64,000 nucleotides of DNA from Noviherbaspirillum massiliense JC206 (GCF_000312045.1 NZ_HE978635.1:897296-961295); one strand, 5' to 3'. Shown: positions 27,330-38,259, counted from the stretch's first letter. Notes: generated from the sequence alone by a model not told the origin. Made by a program: numbers and translations.

Positions 27330-28925
27330 ATGCGACACGCAAGGATGAGTGACGTGGACAACAAAGGGAAGAGCGCGCAGGCAAGATTCAGGCTATTCAA
27401 TGCCCGGGAATTGGTGCCGGTCATCCTGCTGATCCTCTCTTTGGTAGTGACCTACCGCCTATGGGATGCCGCCCGGCAAAATGCGGAACAGGCATTGCTG
27501 GCCGAGTTCGATTCGCGTGTACGCGAATTGAACGGGCTGATTTACGAAAGGATGCAGACTTACGAACAGGTGCTGCGCGGCGCCGTCGGCTTCTTTTCAG
27601 GATCAAGGACCGTGGATGCCGGGGAATTCGGCGCCTATGTCGGGGCGTTGAAGCTTGGGGAATACTATCCGGGCATCCAGGGTATCGGCTTCGGCAAATT
27701 CATTACATCCGCGCAAAAGGAAAAGCTTGTTCTCGCCATGCGCCGCGAAGGCTTCCCCGATTACACCATCACCCCGGCGGGAGAGCGCGCCGTCTACGCG
27801 CCGGTCAGCTACATCCAGCCTTTCTCCGCACGCAATCAGCGGGCAATCGGCCATGACATGTATTCGGACCCGGAGTCGCGGGAAGCCATGGACCTGGCGC
27901 GGGACACCGGCGAAGCCGCGATTACCAACAAGCTGACGCTTCGGCAGGAGAATGGAGCCGATGTGCAACCCGGCTTCCTGATGTTTCTGCCGGTGTACCG
28001 CAACGACCTGCCGCACGATACGATCGAGGCGCGTCGCGCCAATCTGCTCGGCTGGGTATATGCCCCCTTCCGCATGAATGACCTGATGCTCGCCCTGCAC
28101 GGCGAACCCCGGCGCGACCTCGACATCGAGATCTACGATCGTGCCAATCTGACGGATGCCGCGCGCATGTACGACACGATTACCGAAGTCGATGCGCCGC
28201 GCGCAAAAACGAAACTCAGGCGCCAGGATTTGATCGATGTGGCCAGTCATCGCTGGCTGGTGGTAACGGCTGCCCAACCCGCCTTCGAACAGCAATGGGG
28301 CGGCGGCGACCGGGCAGCGCTGATCCTGCGCGGCGGGATCAGCATCAGCCTGCTGCTGGCCCTGCTGGTGTGGGTTTTCCTCGACGACCGGGCGCGCGCC
28401 ATCGAGGCAGCCAACCAGGCGATGCAGCTTGCCTTGTACGACACCCTGACCGGTCTGCCCAATCGCAAGCTGATCAGCGAACGCCTGACCCAGGTGCTTG
28501 CCCTGGCCCGACGCGACCAGACCCAGGCGGCGCTGCTGTTCATCGACCTCGACAAGTTCAAGCCGGTCAACGATGAATACGGACACGCGATCGGCGACCT
28601 GCTGCTCAAGGAAGTGGGAAGCCGGCTGCAACGATGCATGCGGGCCTCGGACACGGCAGCCCGGCTGGGCGGCGATGAATTCGTCGCCCTGCTGCCGGAA
28701 ATCGAAGGCCGGCACGGCGCCGAGGTCGCTGCAGAGAAAATCCTGCACGCCCTGACCACGCCCTTCCACATCGCGGGACATACTCTGGACATCGCCGGCA
28801 GCATCGGCATTGCGCTCTACCCCGAGCATGGCGCCGACCAGGCGGCGCTGATCAAGAGCGCCGACCAGGCGATGTATGCTGCCAAGCATGCCGGCCGCTG
28901 CACCATACGCTTCGCCCAGGCGTGA
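27330..28925 (+). CDS. Membrane diguanylate cyclase with CHASE sensor domain
   Basis: A 531-residue signalling protein. TM1 is about 30-45; a periplasmic CHASE domain (about 75-300) has the motif PGIQGIGFGKFI and an R/Y-rich pocket; TM2 is about 330-350; the cytoplasmic GGDEF domain follows with an intact active site LGGDEFVALL and DTLTGLPNRK at its start. An RxxD inhibitory site is not obvious. It should make cyclic di-GMP in response to a small periplasmic ligand. ATG 27330 was chosen; ATG 27345 is an alternative. No EAL domain is present. Confidence 0.93.
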   Translation: MRHARMSDVDNKGKSAQARFRLFNARELVPVILLILSLVVTYRLWDAARQNAEQALLAEFDSRVRELNGLIYERMQTYEQVLRGAVGFFSGSRTVDAGEFGAYVGALKLGEYYPGIQGIGFGKFITSAQKEKLVLAMRREGFPDYTITPAGERAVYAPVSYIQPFSARNQRAIGHDMYSDPESREAMDLARDTGEAAITNKLTLRQENGADVQPGFLMFLPVYRNDLPHDTIEARRANLLGWVYAPFRMNDLMLALHGEPRRDLDIEIYDRANLTDAARMYDTITEVDAPRAKTKLRRQDLIDVASHRWLVVTAAQPAFEQQWGGGDRAALILRGGISISLLLALLVWVFLDDRARAIEAANQAMQLALYDTLTGLPNRKLISERLTQVLALARRDQTQAALLFIDLDKFKPVNDEYGHAIGDLLLKEVGSRLQRCMRASDTAARLGGDEFVALLPEIEGRHGAEVAAEKILHALTTPFHIAGHTLDIAGSIGIALYPEHGADQAALIKSADQAMYAAKHAGRCTIRFAQA

Positions 28926-28930
28926 CATGC

Positions 28931-29371
28931 TCACGCCACGGCGGCATCCTCGCCTTCGCTGGGCTCCGGCATCCCAGCTCCCGTCAAGGGCCGGATATCG
29001 AGGATCTTCACGAACTGCACGTTCCCGAACGGCAGTTCCACTTCGACGATGCTGCGCAGCTTCCTGCCGATCAATGCCATGGCGATCGGCGCGAGTATCG
29101 AGACATGGGCCAGCGTCTGATTCGCATCCTGGGGACAGACGATCGTGACGGTATGCTGGTCGTCCGGACCGATCTTGCAATACGTGACTTCCGAATACAG
29201 CGAGACGCAATCCTTTCTGCGCACATTCTCCGGAAGCAGCATCGAACCCGAAATCAATTCGATCAGCTTTTCCCCGGCATTGACCTTGACATCCCTGAGG
29301 CGCAACAGCTCTTCCGCGAGCCTGCTCAGCGTGGCAGCATCGTTCTGGGTGAGGTAACGTTCGATTTTCAT
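28931..29371 (-). CDS. Rnk/GreA-type nucleoside diphosphate kinase regulator-like protein
   Basis: A 146-residue protein with a coiled N-terminal region and a C-terminal GreA/GreB-like (FKBP-type) domain: TVTIVCPQDANQTLAHVSIL, followed by APIAMALIG and VELPFGN. Members bind RNA polymerase near the secondary channel like Rnk/GreA. The start is ATG 29371 (MKIERYL), where family similarity begins. The gene ends only 5 bases from the end of the convergent GGDEF gene. A second Rnk-type gene is at 37846. Confidence 0.87.
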   Translation of the reverse strand: MKIERYLTQNDAATLSRLAEELLRLRDVKVNAGEKLIELISGSMLLPENVRRKDCVSLYSEVTYCKIGPDDQHTVTIVCPQDANQTLAHVSILAPIAMALIGRKLRSIVEVELPFGNVQFVKILDIRPLTGAGMPEPSEGEDAAVA

Positions 29372-30005
29372 GGCAAAAGCACTCCACTGCCGCATCCTCC
29401 CGGAAGCAGCCTGTAAATGGAAACAAGGTGTCAGGCGCAGGGTAGCGCCGGCACCGCGATCAAGCTGGGAAAGTGGAAGCTCGGAGAGTGCTGGTCGGAA
29501 TCCGGTCCCCTGGATTCCCCGTGGCGCTCGCCGAGCCTAGGAGAGGCAGGCGAGGTCTCGGGTGGACGTCTGGATGCGAGGCGTACCGGAAGCCGGATAC
29601 GCGCGCGAAGAAGCACACTGAGGACGGAAAGAATCGGGCGAAACGAGCGGATGCACGCATCCCCTGCCTGAAACGGCATGCAAGCGATTCGACAGGAAGA
29701 TTGTCTTGTTCACTCGGATGAAAGGGATGGGGTGGATGACCTGGACCGAGTATAGCGGTTTAGCAGGTTTCGTCAACCGGGCTGGTCAAGCCTGGAGACC
29801 GCAAGGTGGCGGCCACGCTGTGACCGGAGGCGAAAGGCCGTAAAATTGCGGATGGAAGTCATTGTCTGCGTCGTCTGCCTGTGTATCACCGAAAGTCCCC
29901 TGCGGCTTGTCCGCCATCTCCTCCCCCCGACAAGAGGCAAGAAAGCTCCGCTGTCTTGCGGCAGGCGCGTGCATCCACCCAAATCACTATCTGCACACCT
30001 TCATC
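29372..30005. other. Intergenic stretch without a supportable gene
   Basis: About 630 bp. Short open frames occur on both strands, but none has a family motif, a ribosome site or codon bias. No hairpin with a T-run is evident. The right half should hold the promoter of the Bug-type gene. Confidence 0.5.
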
Positions 30006-31010
30006 ATGAAATCATTCCTCGCCAAGTTGCTCCTCGCTTTCACTCCTGTCCTTGCTGTGCTTTCTCCTTCGGCCGCGGCTGCCGATACCTGGCCGACGAA
30101 GCCCATCCGCTTCATCGTTCCTTATCCACCGGGCGGTCCGCTCGATGCCGTCGCGCGCATGCTGGCCGACAAGATGAAGGATGGCCTGGGCCAGGCCGTC
30201 ATCGTGGAAAACAAGCCCGGCGCAGGCGGCAACATCGGCGTCGCCGCGGCAGCCCGGTCCGCGCCCGATGGCTACACGCTGGTCATGGGAGCAGTCGCAA
30301 CCCATGCGATCAATCCCACGCTCTTCCCGAAGCTGCAGTATGACCCGGTCAAGGACTTTGCCCCGGTATCCCTGGTCGCGAATGTGCCGAATGTACTCGT
30401 GCTCAATCCCAATGCCGCTTCGAAGCTGCATATCGCCACGCTGCCCGACCTGATCGAGTATGCGAAAAAGAATCCGGGCAAGCTGAATTACGCCTCCGGC
30501 GGCAACGGCAGCGCCGGCCATCTCGCGGGCGAGCTGTTCAAGATGATGGCCAAGGTGAACATCGTCCACATCCCCTATAACGGCGCGGCACCTGCGCAGC
30601 TTGGATTGCTGGCAGGCGAAACGGATCTCATGTTCGACAACCTGGCATCGGCGTCGGCCAATATCCAGGCCGGCAAGCTCAAGCCGCTGGCAGTCACCAC
30701 CGCCAGGCGCGCAGCGGCCCTGCCCGAGCTGCCGACGATGACCGAAGCCGGCGCCAAGTATGGCCTGAGCGGCTTCGACATCAACACCTGGTTCGGCGTG
30801 CTGGTCCCGGCGGGCACGCCCGCGCCCATCGTCGCGCGCCTCAACGGCGAAGTCGTGCGGGCCTTGCGCATGCCTGACATCAAGGACAAGATGGCACACT
30901 TGGGCGCCGAGCCTTCCCCGACGACGCCTGAACAGTTTGCAAGCTTGATCCGGACTGATCTGAAAAAATATGCAGCGGTGGTGAAGGCCTCGGGCGCGAA
31001 GGTGGATTGA
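30006..31010 (+). CDS. Bug-family tripartite tricarboxylate transporter substrate-binding protein
   Basis: A 334-residue periplasmic binding protein: signal peptide 1-26 (AAA-DTW), then the family hallmarks WPTKPIRFIVPYPPGGPLD, VENKPGAGGNIG, DGYTLVMG and the closing PAGTPAPIVARLNGEVVRAL. Bug proteins bind carboxylates and other small acids, usually for TctAB importers, but no permease genes are adjacent, as is common for orphan Bug genes in Burkholderiales. ATG 30006 begins the signal peptide; the longer upstream frame is not homologous. Confidence 0.92.
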   Translation: MKSFLAKLLLAFTPVLAVLSPSAAAADTWPTKPIRFIVPYPPGGPLDAVARMLADKMKDGLGQAVIVENKPGAGGNIGVAAAARSAPDGYTLVMGAVATHAINPTLFPKLQYDPVKDFAPVSLVANVPNVLVLNPNAASKLHIATLPDLIEYAKKNPGKLNYASGGNGSAGHLAGELFKMMAKVNIVHIPYNGAAPAQLGLLAGETDLMFDNLASASANIQAGKLKPLAVTTARRAAALPELPTMTEAGAKYGLSGFDINTWFGVLVPAGTPAPIVARLNGEVVRALRMPDIKDKMAHLGAEPSPTTPEQFASLIRTDLKKYAAVVKASGAKVD

Positions 31011-31360
31011 CAATCCTTGTGGCGAGGCGCCCGGTGGTGCACGGGTGCCTTGCCTGCAGTGCCGGCCCGAACGCTTTCCTCCCTTCAGGAGCTGCCGTCC
31101 AATTCCATTGCAGCGGCGATACTCGACACGCCACTTCAACTACAAGCGCTGCACGAAGCCTGTTACCCGGTCCGCCTGAAGGAGCACGGCATCACCCTGC
31201 CCGCGCAACCGGCTGCCCCGCGTGTCGGAAAATTTGCCACTTCGTCCCGATCCCGTAGTCTGCGCAAAGCCAAGTCCTTGATATCAAACAAAGGTCTGCG
31301 GCTGGATCGCTTATTGCTTATCCGTGCTCCCGCATATTTTTAATCAACAGGGAGAACATC
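31011..31360. other. Intergenic stretch, no gene seen
   Basis: A 350-bp gap. A plus-strand open frame overlaps it, but it has no start with a ribosome site and no recognisable product. The AT-rich end (about 31290-31350) probably carries the promoter of the PEP-CTERM gene. Confidence 0.5.
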
Positions 31361-31957
31361 ATGATAAGCAAGAAAGTCCTGGCAATCGCGCTGGTCGCAT
31401 TGTCAGGGGCAGCCAACGCCGCCACCTTCCACTTCACCGGCAACATCGCCAACCATAACGACGTCATCAGGACGACCTTCACGCTCGACTCCGATGCCAC
31501 GAACGTCCGCGTGTGGACCGATTCGTTCCTTTCCGGCACCAACTTCGATCCGATCACCGCCTTGTGGAACGCAACCACGGGCGAACTGATCGACGAAAAT
31601 GATGACGATGGCAGCATCGATCCCTCGCAGACCTACTATGACTCCGGCTTCAACATTGCGTCACTCGCTGCCGGCACCTATTTCTTTACCGTGGCCACGT
31701 ATCGCAATTTCGCCAGTGGCGACAATATTGCAGACGGCTTTGTCTATGACAACGACGCCCCCATCGCACTGAGCAACTGGTGCCAGCCAGCCAATGGTTG
31801 CAACATGGGGACTTACTGGAGCGTCTGGCTCGATGGCGTATCGAGCGCAAGCAATCCGGACGATCCCGGACAGGTGCCGGAACCGGCGAGCCTGGCGCTG
31901 CTCGGCCTGGGCCTGGCCGGACTTGTGCGGTCCCGGAAGCAGAAGCAGGCTGTCTGA
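31361..31957 (+). CDS. PEP-CTERM sorting-domain exported protein (DVUA0089-like)
   Basis: A 198-residue protein with a signal peptide (1-20, ANA-A), a Ca-binding-like acidic beta domain (DENDDDGSIDP near 87-97, two Cys around WCQPANGC), and a C-terminal PEP-CTERM tail: VPEPASLALLGLGLAGL followed by a basic end. Such proteins are processed by an exosortase and tied to exopolysaccharide or biofilm matrix; the exosortase is expected elsewhere. GGGAGA lies 8 bases before the ATG. A strong hairpin follows the gene. Confidence 0.9.
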   Translation: MISKKVLAIALVALSGAANAATFHFTGNIANHNDVIRTTFTLDSDATNVRVWTDSFLSGTNFDPITALWNATTGELIDENDDDGSIDPSQTYYDSGFNIASLAAGTYFFTVATYRNFASGDNIADGFVYDNDAPIALSNWCQPANGCNMGTYWSVWLDGVSSASNPDDPGQVPEPASLALLGLGLAGLVRSRKQKQAV

Positions 31958-31984
31958 TGCTTGTGTGATCGCGTCAGGCAAAAA

Positions 31985-32011
31985 ACAAGTCCCCGGTCTT
32001 CGGGGACTTGT
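31985..32011 (-). terminator. Bidirectional hairpin terminator between convergent genes
   Basis: ACAAGTCCCCG and CGGGGACTTGT pair perfectly around GTCTT. On the minus strand the stem is followed by a T-run (TTTTTTG), so it terminates leftward transcription from the DUF2199 side. It also caps the PEP-CTERM transcript. Confidence 0.9.
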
Positions 32012-32074
32012 CATGCGGGGAAATGGGCAGCGTTGCGCCGCATTCTCCTGCCCGGATTCCTGGCAGGATGATCG

Positions 32075-32536
32075 TTATGCAGGACGCTCGTGCATCATGA
32101 TCGAATAGATTTCCGCCACTCTTTCCACGGAAATGCCGTTCCTCTGCTCCATGGCGAGAGGATGGTCGGTTGGCTCCAGTTCGATGTAAGGCCGGAGGCC
32201 ATCGTCACGCAGTTGCACCATCGTCTTCAGGCTCACCGTATCCGGATATGGCTTGATCCAGGCGTTGAGCCAGCCGGAGAAAGGGCCGATATGCGAACGA
32301 TGCCTGGGCTCGTAGCAGGCCTTCCAGGTCGCAAAGCTTTGCTCGCTCAATGACACCCACACACCCCGCGACAAAGGCTCGTCTTCGCCGTGAACCGGTA
32401 TCTCGATGCAGCCGCGCACGAAAAACATTTCCCCATCGATGACGCATTCATCCGTTCCGAGGCGAACCCTTTTCTTGCGCTCCTCGGCTGGCACACGGAA
32501 ATAGCTCAAGGGCACATCGGCGCCGAATGAGGGCAT
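32075..32536 (-). CDS. DUF2199 protein whose conserved N-terminus lacks an in-frame start codon
   Basis: The frame from ATG 32536 gives 153 residues matching the DUF2199 core: FGADVPLSYFRVPAEER, CVIDGEMFFVRGCIEIPV, GVWVSLSEQSF, LRPYIELEPTDHPLA. In the same frame 14 codons upstream (to 32578) encode the family's N-terminal zinc-ribbon start, FEFKCSSCGEVHCG, but no ATG, GTG or TTG occurs before the TGA at 32599. An ATG at 32592 is one base out of frame, consistent with a one-base loss in a T-run. The protein is therefore either truncated, missing its CxxC metal site, or frameshifted. A GCATAAC core-like sequence overlaps its stop codon. Confidence 0.8.
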   Translation of the reverse strand: MPSFGADVPLSYFRVPAEERKKRVRLGTDECVIDGEMFFVRGCIEIPVHGEDEPLSRGVWVSLSEQSFATWKACYEPRHRSHIGPFSGWLNAWIKPYPDTVSLKTMVQLRDDGLRPYIELEPTDHPLAMEQRNGISVERVAEIYSIMMHERPA

Positions 32537-32596
32537 GCCGCAGTGAACCTCGCCGCATGAACTGCATTTGAATTCAAAACGGACCGCAGCATGGGA

Positions 32597-33004
32597 TCAG
32601 CCACCCGTGACGCCGAGCTGGCGCAACTGCGATGCGGAATCGCGCGCGCCCCAGCGGCGCTTGATCCGGCCTTCGCGGATTTCAAAGAACTCCATCGCGA
32701 CGAGCTCATACGATTTCCCGGTAGGCTGATGCCCGAAGGCCGGAGCCTTGAAGGTGCCGGTTTCCGTGTAGCGCGCCGCGACGATATTCTCTTCCGCGAC
32801 CAGCTCTTCGACCCGCAGCTGCATGCCATAACCCTCGATAAGCTGGCGCCATACCGGTTCGATCCGCTCGAACAATCCCTTGCCCATGACGCCCTGGATC
32901 TCGGCGTCGTCATGCAGGAGGCTGCGCAAAGCCTGCAGGTCGCCACGGTTGAATGCCTCCACATAGCGCATGACAACGGCTTTGTTCTGTTCTTCGAGGG
33001 TCAT
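32597..33004 (-). CDS. SnoaL/NTF2-like ester cyclase family protein
   Basis: A 135-residue NTF2-fold protein of the SnoaL-like family: NKAVVMRYVEAFNRGDLQAL opens the fold, LLHDDAEIQGVMGKG and RYTETGTFKAPAFGHQPTGK follow, and FFEIREGRIKRRW ends the sheet. Members are small enzymes or binding proteins of varied role, here unknown. The gene starts 24 bases after the R' core of an attC-like site and probably belongs to cassette array 2. The DUF2199 gene follows within 20 bases. Confidence 0.85.
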   Translation of the reverse strand: MTLEEQNKAVVMRYVEAFNRGDLQALRSLLHDDAEIQGVMGKGLFERIEPVWRQLIEGYGMQLRVEELVAEENIVAARYTETGTFKAPAFGHQPTGKSYELVAMEFFEIREGRIKRRWGARDSASQLRQLGVTGG

Positions 33005-33027
33005 TTTGTCTCTCTATTTGGACTGCA

Positions 33028-33133
33028 GCCTAACGGGTTGAACACCCGGCACTGAAGCTGCCAGATTCATCGATAAGGTAACCGGCCAATTGCAGCAAGC
33101 AATCAGTAACTCGTGTCGAATCGAATGTCAACC
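33028..33133 (-). repeat. attC-like site after the DMP19-type gene (degenerate)
   Basis: Read on the minus strand, R' GTTAGGC (33034-33028) is intact and preceded by GTGTTCAACCC. The R'' end overlapping the DMP19 stop codon reads GGTTGAC, with ATTCGATTCGACAC after it, matching the R'' flank of attC sites 1 and 3. The length is about 106 bp with a partly complementary centre. Confidence 0.5.
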
Positions 33134-33712
33134 ATGTTTCACCAATCCCTCGTCATGTGCGAATCGCTCCAGCTTCGCATCCAGCGAATCCGGGTCGGCA
33201 CAAAATCTCGAATCCAGGAGATCAAGCGCTTGGGGATTTCCCATCCTCCTGAGGCGCAACCATCGTTGCGACCGTTCCGCTGGTACGTCGTCGTCACCAA
33301 AGACAACCGCCCTTGATGCCCGCAGCAAGGCAAGAGACTCTTTCGAGCCGATGCGCATCAGTCCCGCCTCTGCGTACTCGTAGTAATCGGCCGAAGAATT
33401 ATGAAAGTACTGCTCAAACCCGCCGTTGTATACCTCACCGACCAGGACGCGAACGGAAAAGTATTGTTTTTCGGCTGCGGACAGCGCCTCGAATCCCCCG
33501 GGCTGGTTGTAGACCCTGTCCACAAGCTCCTTCCACAGCGCCCTGAACGGGCAAGTCCGATCCCGCTCACGATCCTGTGCATAATGCTCCTCCGCCGCCT
33601 CGATGCTTTTGCGCCTACCGCTTTTGCACGGCATGCAAACACCACCATTTCGTGCCACGGTGCTGACCAGGATCATCGCGCCGCAATCTTTGCACTTTAG
33701 CTTTGTTTCCAT
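33128..33712 (-). CDS. DMP19-like (DUF4375) protein with N-terminal zinc ribbon
   Basis: A 194-residue protein. The start METKLKCKDCGAMILVST with a second CMPC pair forms a small zinc ribbon. The rest matches the DMP19/DUF4375 family: ALSAAEKQYFSVRVLVGEVYNGGFEQYFHNSSADYY, split across about residues 77-112, then the helical GDDDVP/ERSQRW end. The namesake DMP19 is a DNA-mimic protein, and many members occur among polymorphic-toxin immunity-type genes. It lies between attC-like sites of array 2. Confidence 0.82.
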   Translation of the reverse strand: METKLKCKDCGAMILVSTVARNGGVCMPCKSGRRKSIEAAEEHYAQDRERDRTCPFRALWKELVDRVYNQPGGFEALSAAEKQYFSVRVLVGEVYNGGFEQYFHNSSADYYEYAEAGLMRIGSKESLALLRASRAVVFGDDDVPAERSQRWLRLRRMGNPQALDLLDSRFCADPDSLDAKLERFAHDEGLVKHG

Positions 33713-33738
33713 GGCTGCGTTTTCAATGCTTGATACTG

Positions 33739-33822
33739 AGCTAACAAGGGGCGGGCCTTCCTGCCATCCCTACCGATTAGTCCCTTGGACTTCGGGGGGA
33801 GTCCATATATGACACGTTAGAT
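33739..33822 (-). repeat. Probable attC site of array 2 (84 bp, imperfect)
   Basis: On the minus strand R'' ATCTAAC (33822-33816) and R' GTTAGCT (33745-33739) have the right order between two genes. The intervening stem is weak: a local GGACT/AGTCC hairpin is the clearest pairing. The call rests mainly on cores, spacing and context. Confidence 0.4.
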
Positions 33823-33893
33823 CAGAATGAAGTCTGAAGAGATGATTATTCCGATTGATAAACTGGCGTGCTAACTATTTCAGTTTCTATCCA

Positions 33894-34178
33894 CTAGAGC
33901 ACGAATGGATTGTTCTGTAAATGCCGTTTATCTTTGCGGTAAAAAATCATACGAACTGCGGAAATCAATAAATATATTGCTAGACCTAGCAATCCCGATG
34001 CAAATAACAATGGCTTAGCTTCTATCCCTGAGTAATGAGTGATCTGTCTGTAAATAATCATACTAGCCAAGGCCATTGTGCCAAGACCAAACACGAGAGC
34101 CGTGAGCCCAATAAAAGGGGTAAGCGCACGTAACAGCCTTATGCGTGGTTCGTTCGTACTTTTAATCTCATTATGCAT
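33894..34178 (-). CDS. Small two-TM membrane protein of unknown function (cassette gene)
   Basis: A 94-residue protein with two hydrophobic helices (about 20-45 and 57-77), an N-terminal charged stretch and a short basic C-terminus (YRKDKRH). No family recognised. It lies between two attC-type sites on the minus strand, in AT-rich DNA compared with flanking chromosome. Its ATG is 15 bases after the R' core of the 57-bp attC. The layout echoes the small membrane protein of array 1. Confidence 0.72.
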   Translation of the reverse strand: MHNEIKSTNEPRIRLLRALTPFIGLTALVFGLGTMALASMIIYRQITHYSGIEAKPLLFASGLLGLAIYLLISAVRMIFYRKDKRHLQNNPFVL

Positions 34179-34192
34179 GCCTGCTGTTAGCT

Positions 34193-34249
34193 TTCTAACG
34201 TTTTAATTGGTCGTCGGCAAAGCTTTCTTGGTCCAATGGAATGTTAAAC
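34193..34249 (-). repeat. attC site of array 2 (57 bp), homologous to attC site 1
   Basis: On the minus strand R'' GTTTAAC (34249-34243) overlaps the stop codon of the preceding gene and R' is GTTAGAA (34199-34193). The outer blocks AACATTCCATT and CAATTAAAACGTTA are nearly identical to those of attC site 1 (2904-2960), and the length is the same; only the central loop differs. Confidence 0.82.
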
Positions 34250-34630
34250 GGCATAGCCACTGACCTCCGGTGCGCCCCATGCCAGCACACTTACACAATC
34301 ATCTGTCCCCGTTATCAAATATTCCTTGATAGCTTTAATGTCTCCACGAACGAAGCCAGTTCGCTGTGCTTCCAGATCAAACCATCCGCCTTGCTTAACG
34401 TGGAAAATCCAATCATCTTTTTTACCGCAGACTTCCCAAAATTCAAGCAAATCCCCTTCGTCTAGGACACGGAATCCAGCAATCTCGGAAAATGTAACCG
34501 TAACTGCGGCAGTCCCGTCTAGCGCATTTACGTTGATCGTCAAACGACCGCCAGCATATTGGATGGCGGTTACCTCATGGGCTCCGGAAAATTGGATGCC
34601 AGTTTCAACTTTGTCCGCGAGTACGCTCAT
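34244..34630 (-). CDS. Hypothetical 128-residue protein (cassette gene)
   Basis: A soluble protein, MSVLADKVETGIQFSGAHEV onward, with alternating beta strands and no signal or membrane span. No family is recognised. ATG 34630 is preferred to an in-frame GTG at 34639. Its stop codon sits in the R'' core of the 57-bp attC, and the upstream side is a 20-bp core-core junction, so both ends are cassette boundaries. Confidence 0.72.
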   Translation of the reverse strand: MSVLADKVETGIQFSGAHEVTAIQYAGGRLTINVNALDGTAAVTVTFSEIAGFRVLDEGDLLEFWEVCGKKDDWIFHVKQGGWFDLEAQRTGFVRGDIKAIKEYLITGTDDCVSVLAWGAPEVSGYAV

Positions 34631-34643
34631 CTGCTTCACTGCC

Positions 34644-34663
34644 GTTTAACGCTTAAGTTAAAC
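34644..34663 (-). repeat. Collapsed attC: two cores joined by six bases
   Basis: On the minus strand GTTTAAC (overlapping the stop of the 81-residue gene) is followed after TTAAGC by GTTAAAC, giving a 20-bp near-palindrome. It has R'' and R' of an attC but none of the stem. It may be a deletion product or a non-attC junction. Confidence 0.55.
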
Positions 34664-34903
34664 GTTGCCAAGGCCATTTTTCTTAATTCCATCTAACTTC
34701 CCAATAGCAGTGTCTATTGCAGAAGTCGTGGGCAAATCTTCGTTTGCGTAGTCGTCCCTTATTCCAATCATATCCAGAATAACGGAACGTGTGACGCCGT
34801 ACTTTTGAGCCATATGCAACGCACAGGACCGCACATGAGATACTCGGTGTGCCAAGAGTTTCGACTGGTCCAATGATTGGCGCCGATGCGCTGAATATGA
34901 CAT
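34658..34903 (-). CDS. Hypothetical 81-residue protein (first gene of cassette array 2)
   Basis: A short protein rich in basic and Ser residues at its N-terminus (MSYSAHRRQSLDQSKLLAHR), followed by a helix that looks DNA-binding-like (QKYGVTRSVILDMIG), but no family can be named. It ends in the collapsed attC at 34644-34663 and starts 14 bases after the core motif at 34917-34923. A coding call is moderately supported by its position between recombination cores. Confidence 0.5.
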   Translation of the reverse strand: MSYSAHRRQSLDQSKLLAHRVSHVRSCALHMAQKYGVTRSVILDMIGIRDDYANEDLPTTSAIDTAIGKLDGIKKNGLGNV

Positions 34904-34916
34904 TCGAGTCTATGAC

Positions 34917-34930
34917 GTTTAACTTCTAAC
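34917..34930 (-). repeat. Tandem recombination cores at the 5' end of array 2
   Basis: On the minus strand GTTAGAA is immediately followed by GTTAAAC, two R'-type cores in direct orientation, 14 bases before the first gene. A matching R'' is not clear upstream, although GTATAAC is at 34968-34974 on the plus strand. This marks the leading edge of the array. Confidence 0.45.
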
Positions 34931-35160
34931 TAGATAGAAAAATTTAAACATAATCTGGTATTTCGCCGTATAACAAGCGCAAGCGGCTCCCCCCAAACCA
35001 TTACCAAACCAACGCAACTCATTGATCTGCAAGGATGCTAAAAATCAGGTGGGACGAGATAACGGCAATAACAGATCGTGAAATACGACAGGCATACCGG
35101 GCACGTCAGATCGGCGCTTCTGCACAAAGACAGTGCACGCAAACCGCCACCAGCCCACCA

Positions 35161-36180
<1,020 letters not shown>

Positions 36181-36182
36181 GC

Positions 36183-37845
<1,663 letters not shown>

Positions 37846-38259
37846 GTGAATCAGAAACCGCATATAGTCGTGTCCTCACTGGACATGGAACGCCTCGAAG
37901 CGCTGCTCGACTCCCTGCCCGCGAATGCCTCCCCGCACAAGGAAGCGCTGCTGGAAGAACTCGGGCGGGCCGAGGTCGTGGAACCGAACGAAGTACCGCC
38001 CACGGTGGTCACCATGAATTCGACCGTGCGCTTCGCGATGGAATCTTCGCAGGAAGAGTTCTGTCTGACGCTGGTCTACCCGAAGGACATGAATGGCAGC
38101 CCGGACCGGATCTCGGTGCTGGCGCCGGTGGGCAGTGCGCTGCTCGGGCTTTCCACCGGCGACCATATCGAATGGCCGCGCCCCGGCGGCGGCCTGATCA
38201 GGGTGAAGATCATGGAGGTCGTCTACCAGCCGGAGCGGGCCGGTGAATTCCACCGCTAG
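37846..38259 (+). CDS. Rnk-like nucleoside diphosphate kinase regulator (GTG start)
   Basis: A 137-residue protein with the Rnk architecture: a short N-terminal coiled hairpin (MERLEALLDSLPANASPHKE), then a GreA/GreB-type C-terminal domain with STVRFAMESSQEEFCLTLVY, DRISVLAPVGSALLGLSTGD and a closing ikVkime-type strand. It is expected to act at the RNA polymerase secondary channel. GTG 37846 was chosen because GAGGAA precedes it; an in-frame GTG at 37834 has no ribosome site. It is related to the gene at 28931 but better preserved. Confidence 0.88.
   Translation: MNQKPHIVVSSLDMERLEALLDSLPANASPHKEALLEELGRAEVVEPNEVPPTVVTMNSTVRFAMESSQEEFCLTLVYPKDMNGSPDRISVLAPVGSALLGLSTGDHIEWPRPGGGLIRVKIMEVVYQPERAGEFHR

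Noticed and set aside
29417-29721. Overlapping short plus-strand frames in the gap before the Bug gene
   Set aside because: Low-complexity Arg-rich translations without start signals or homology.
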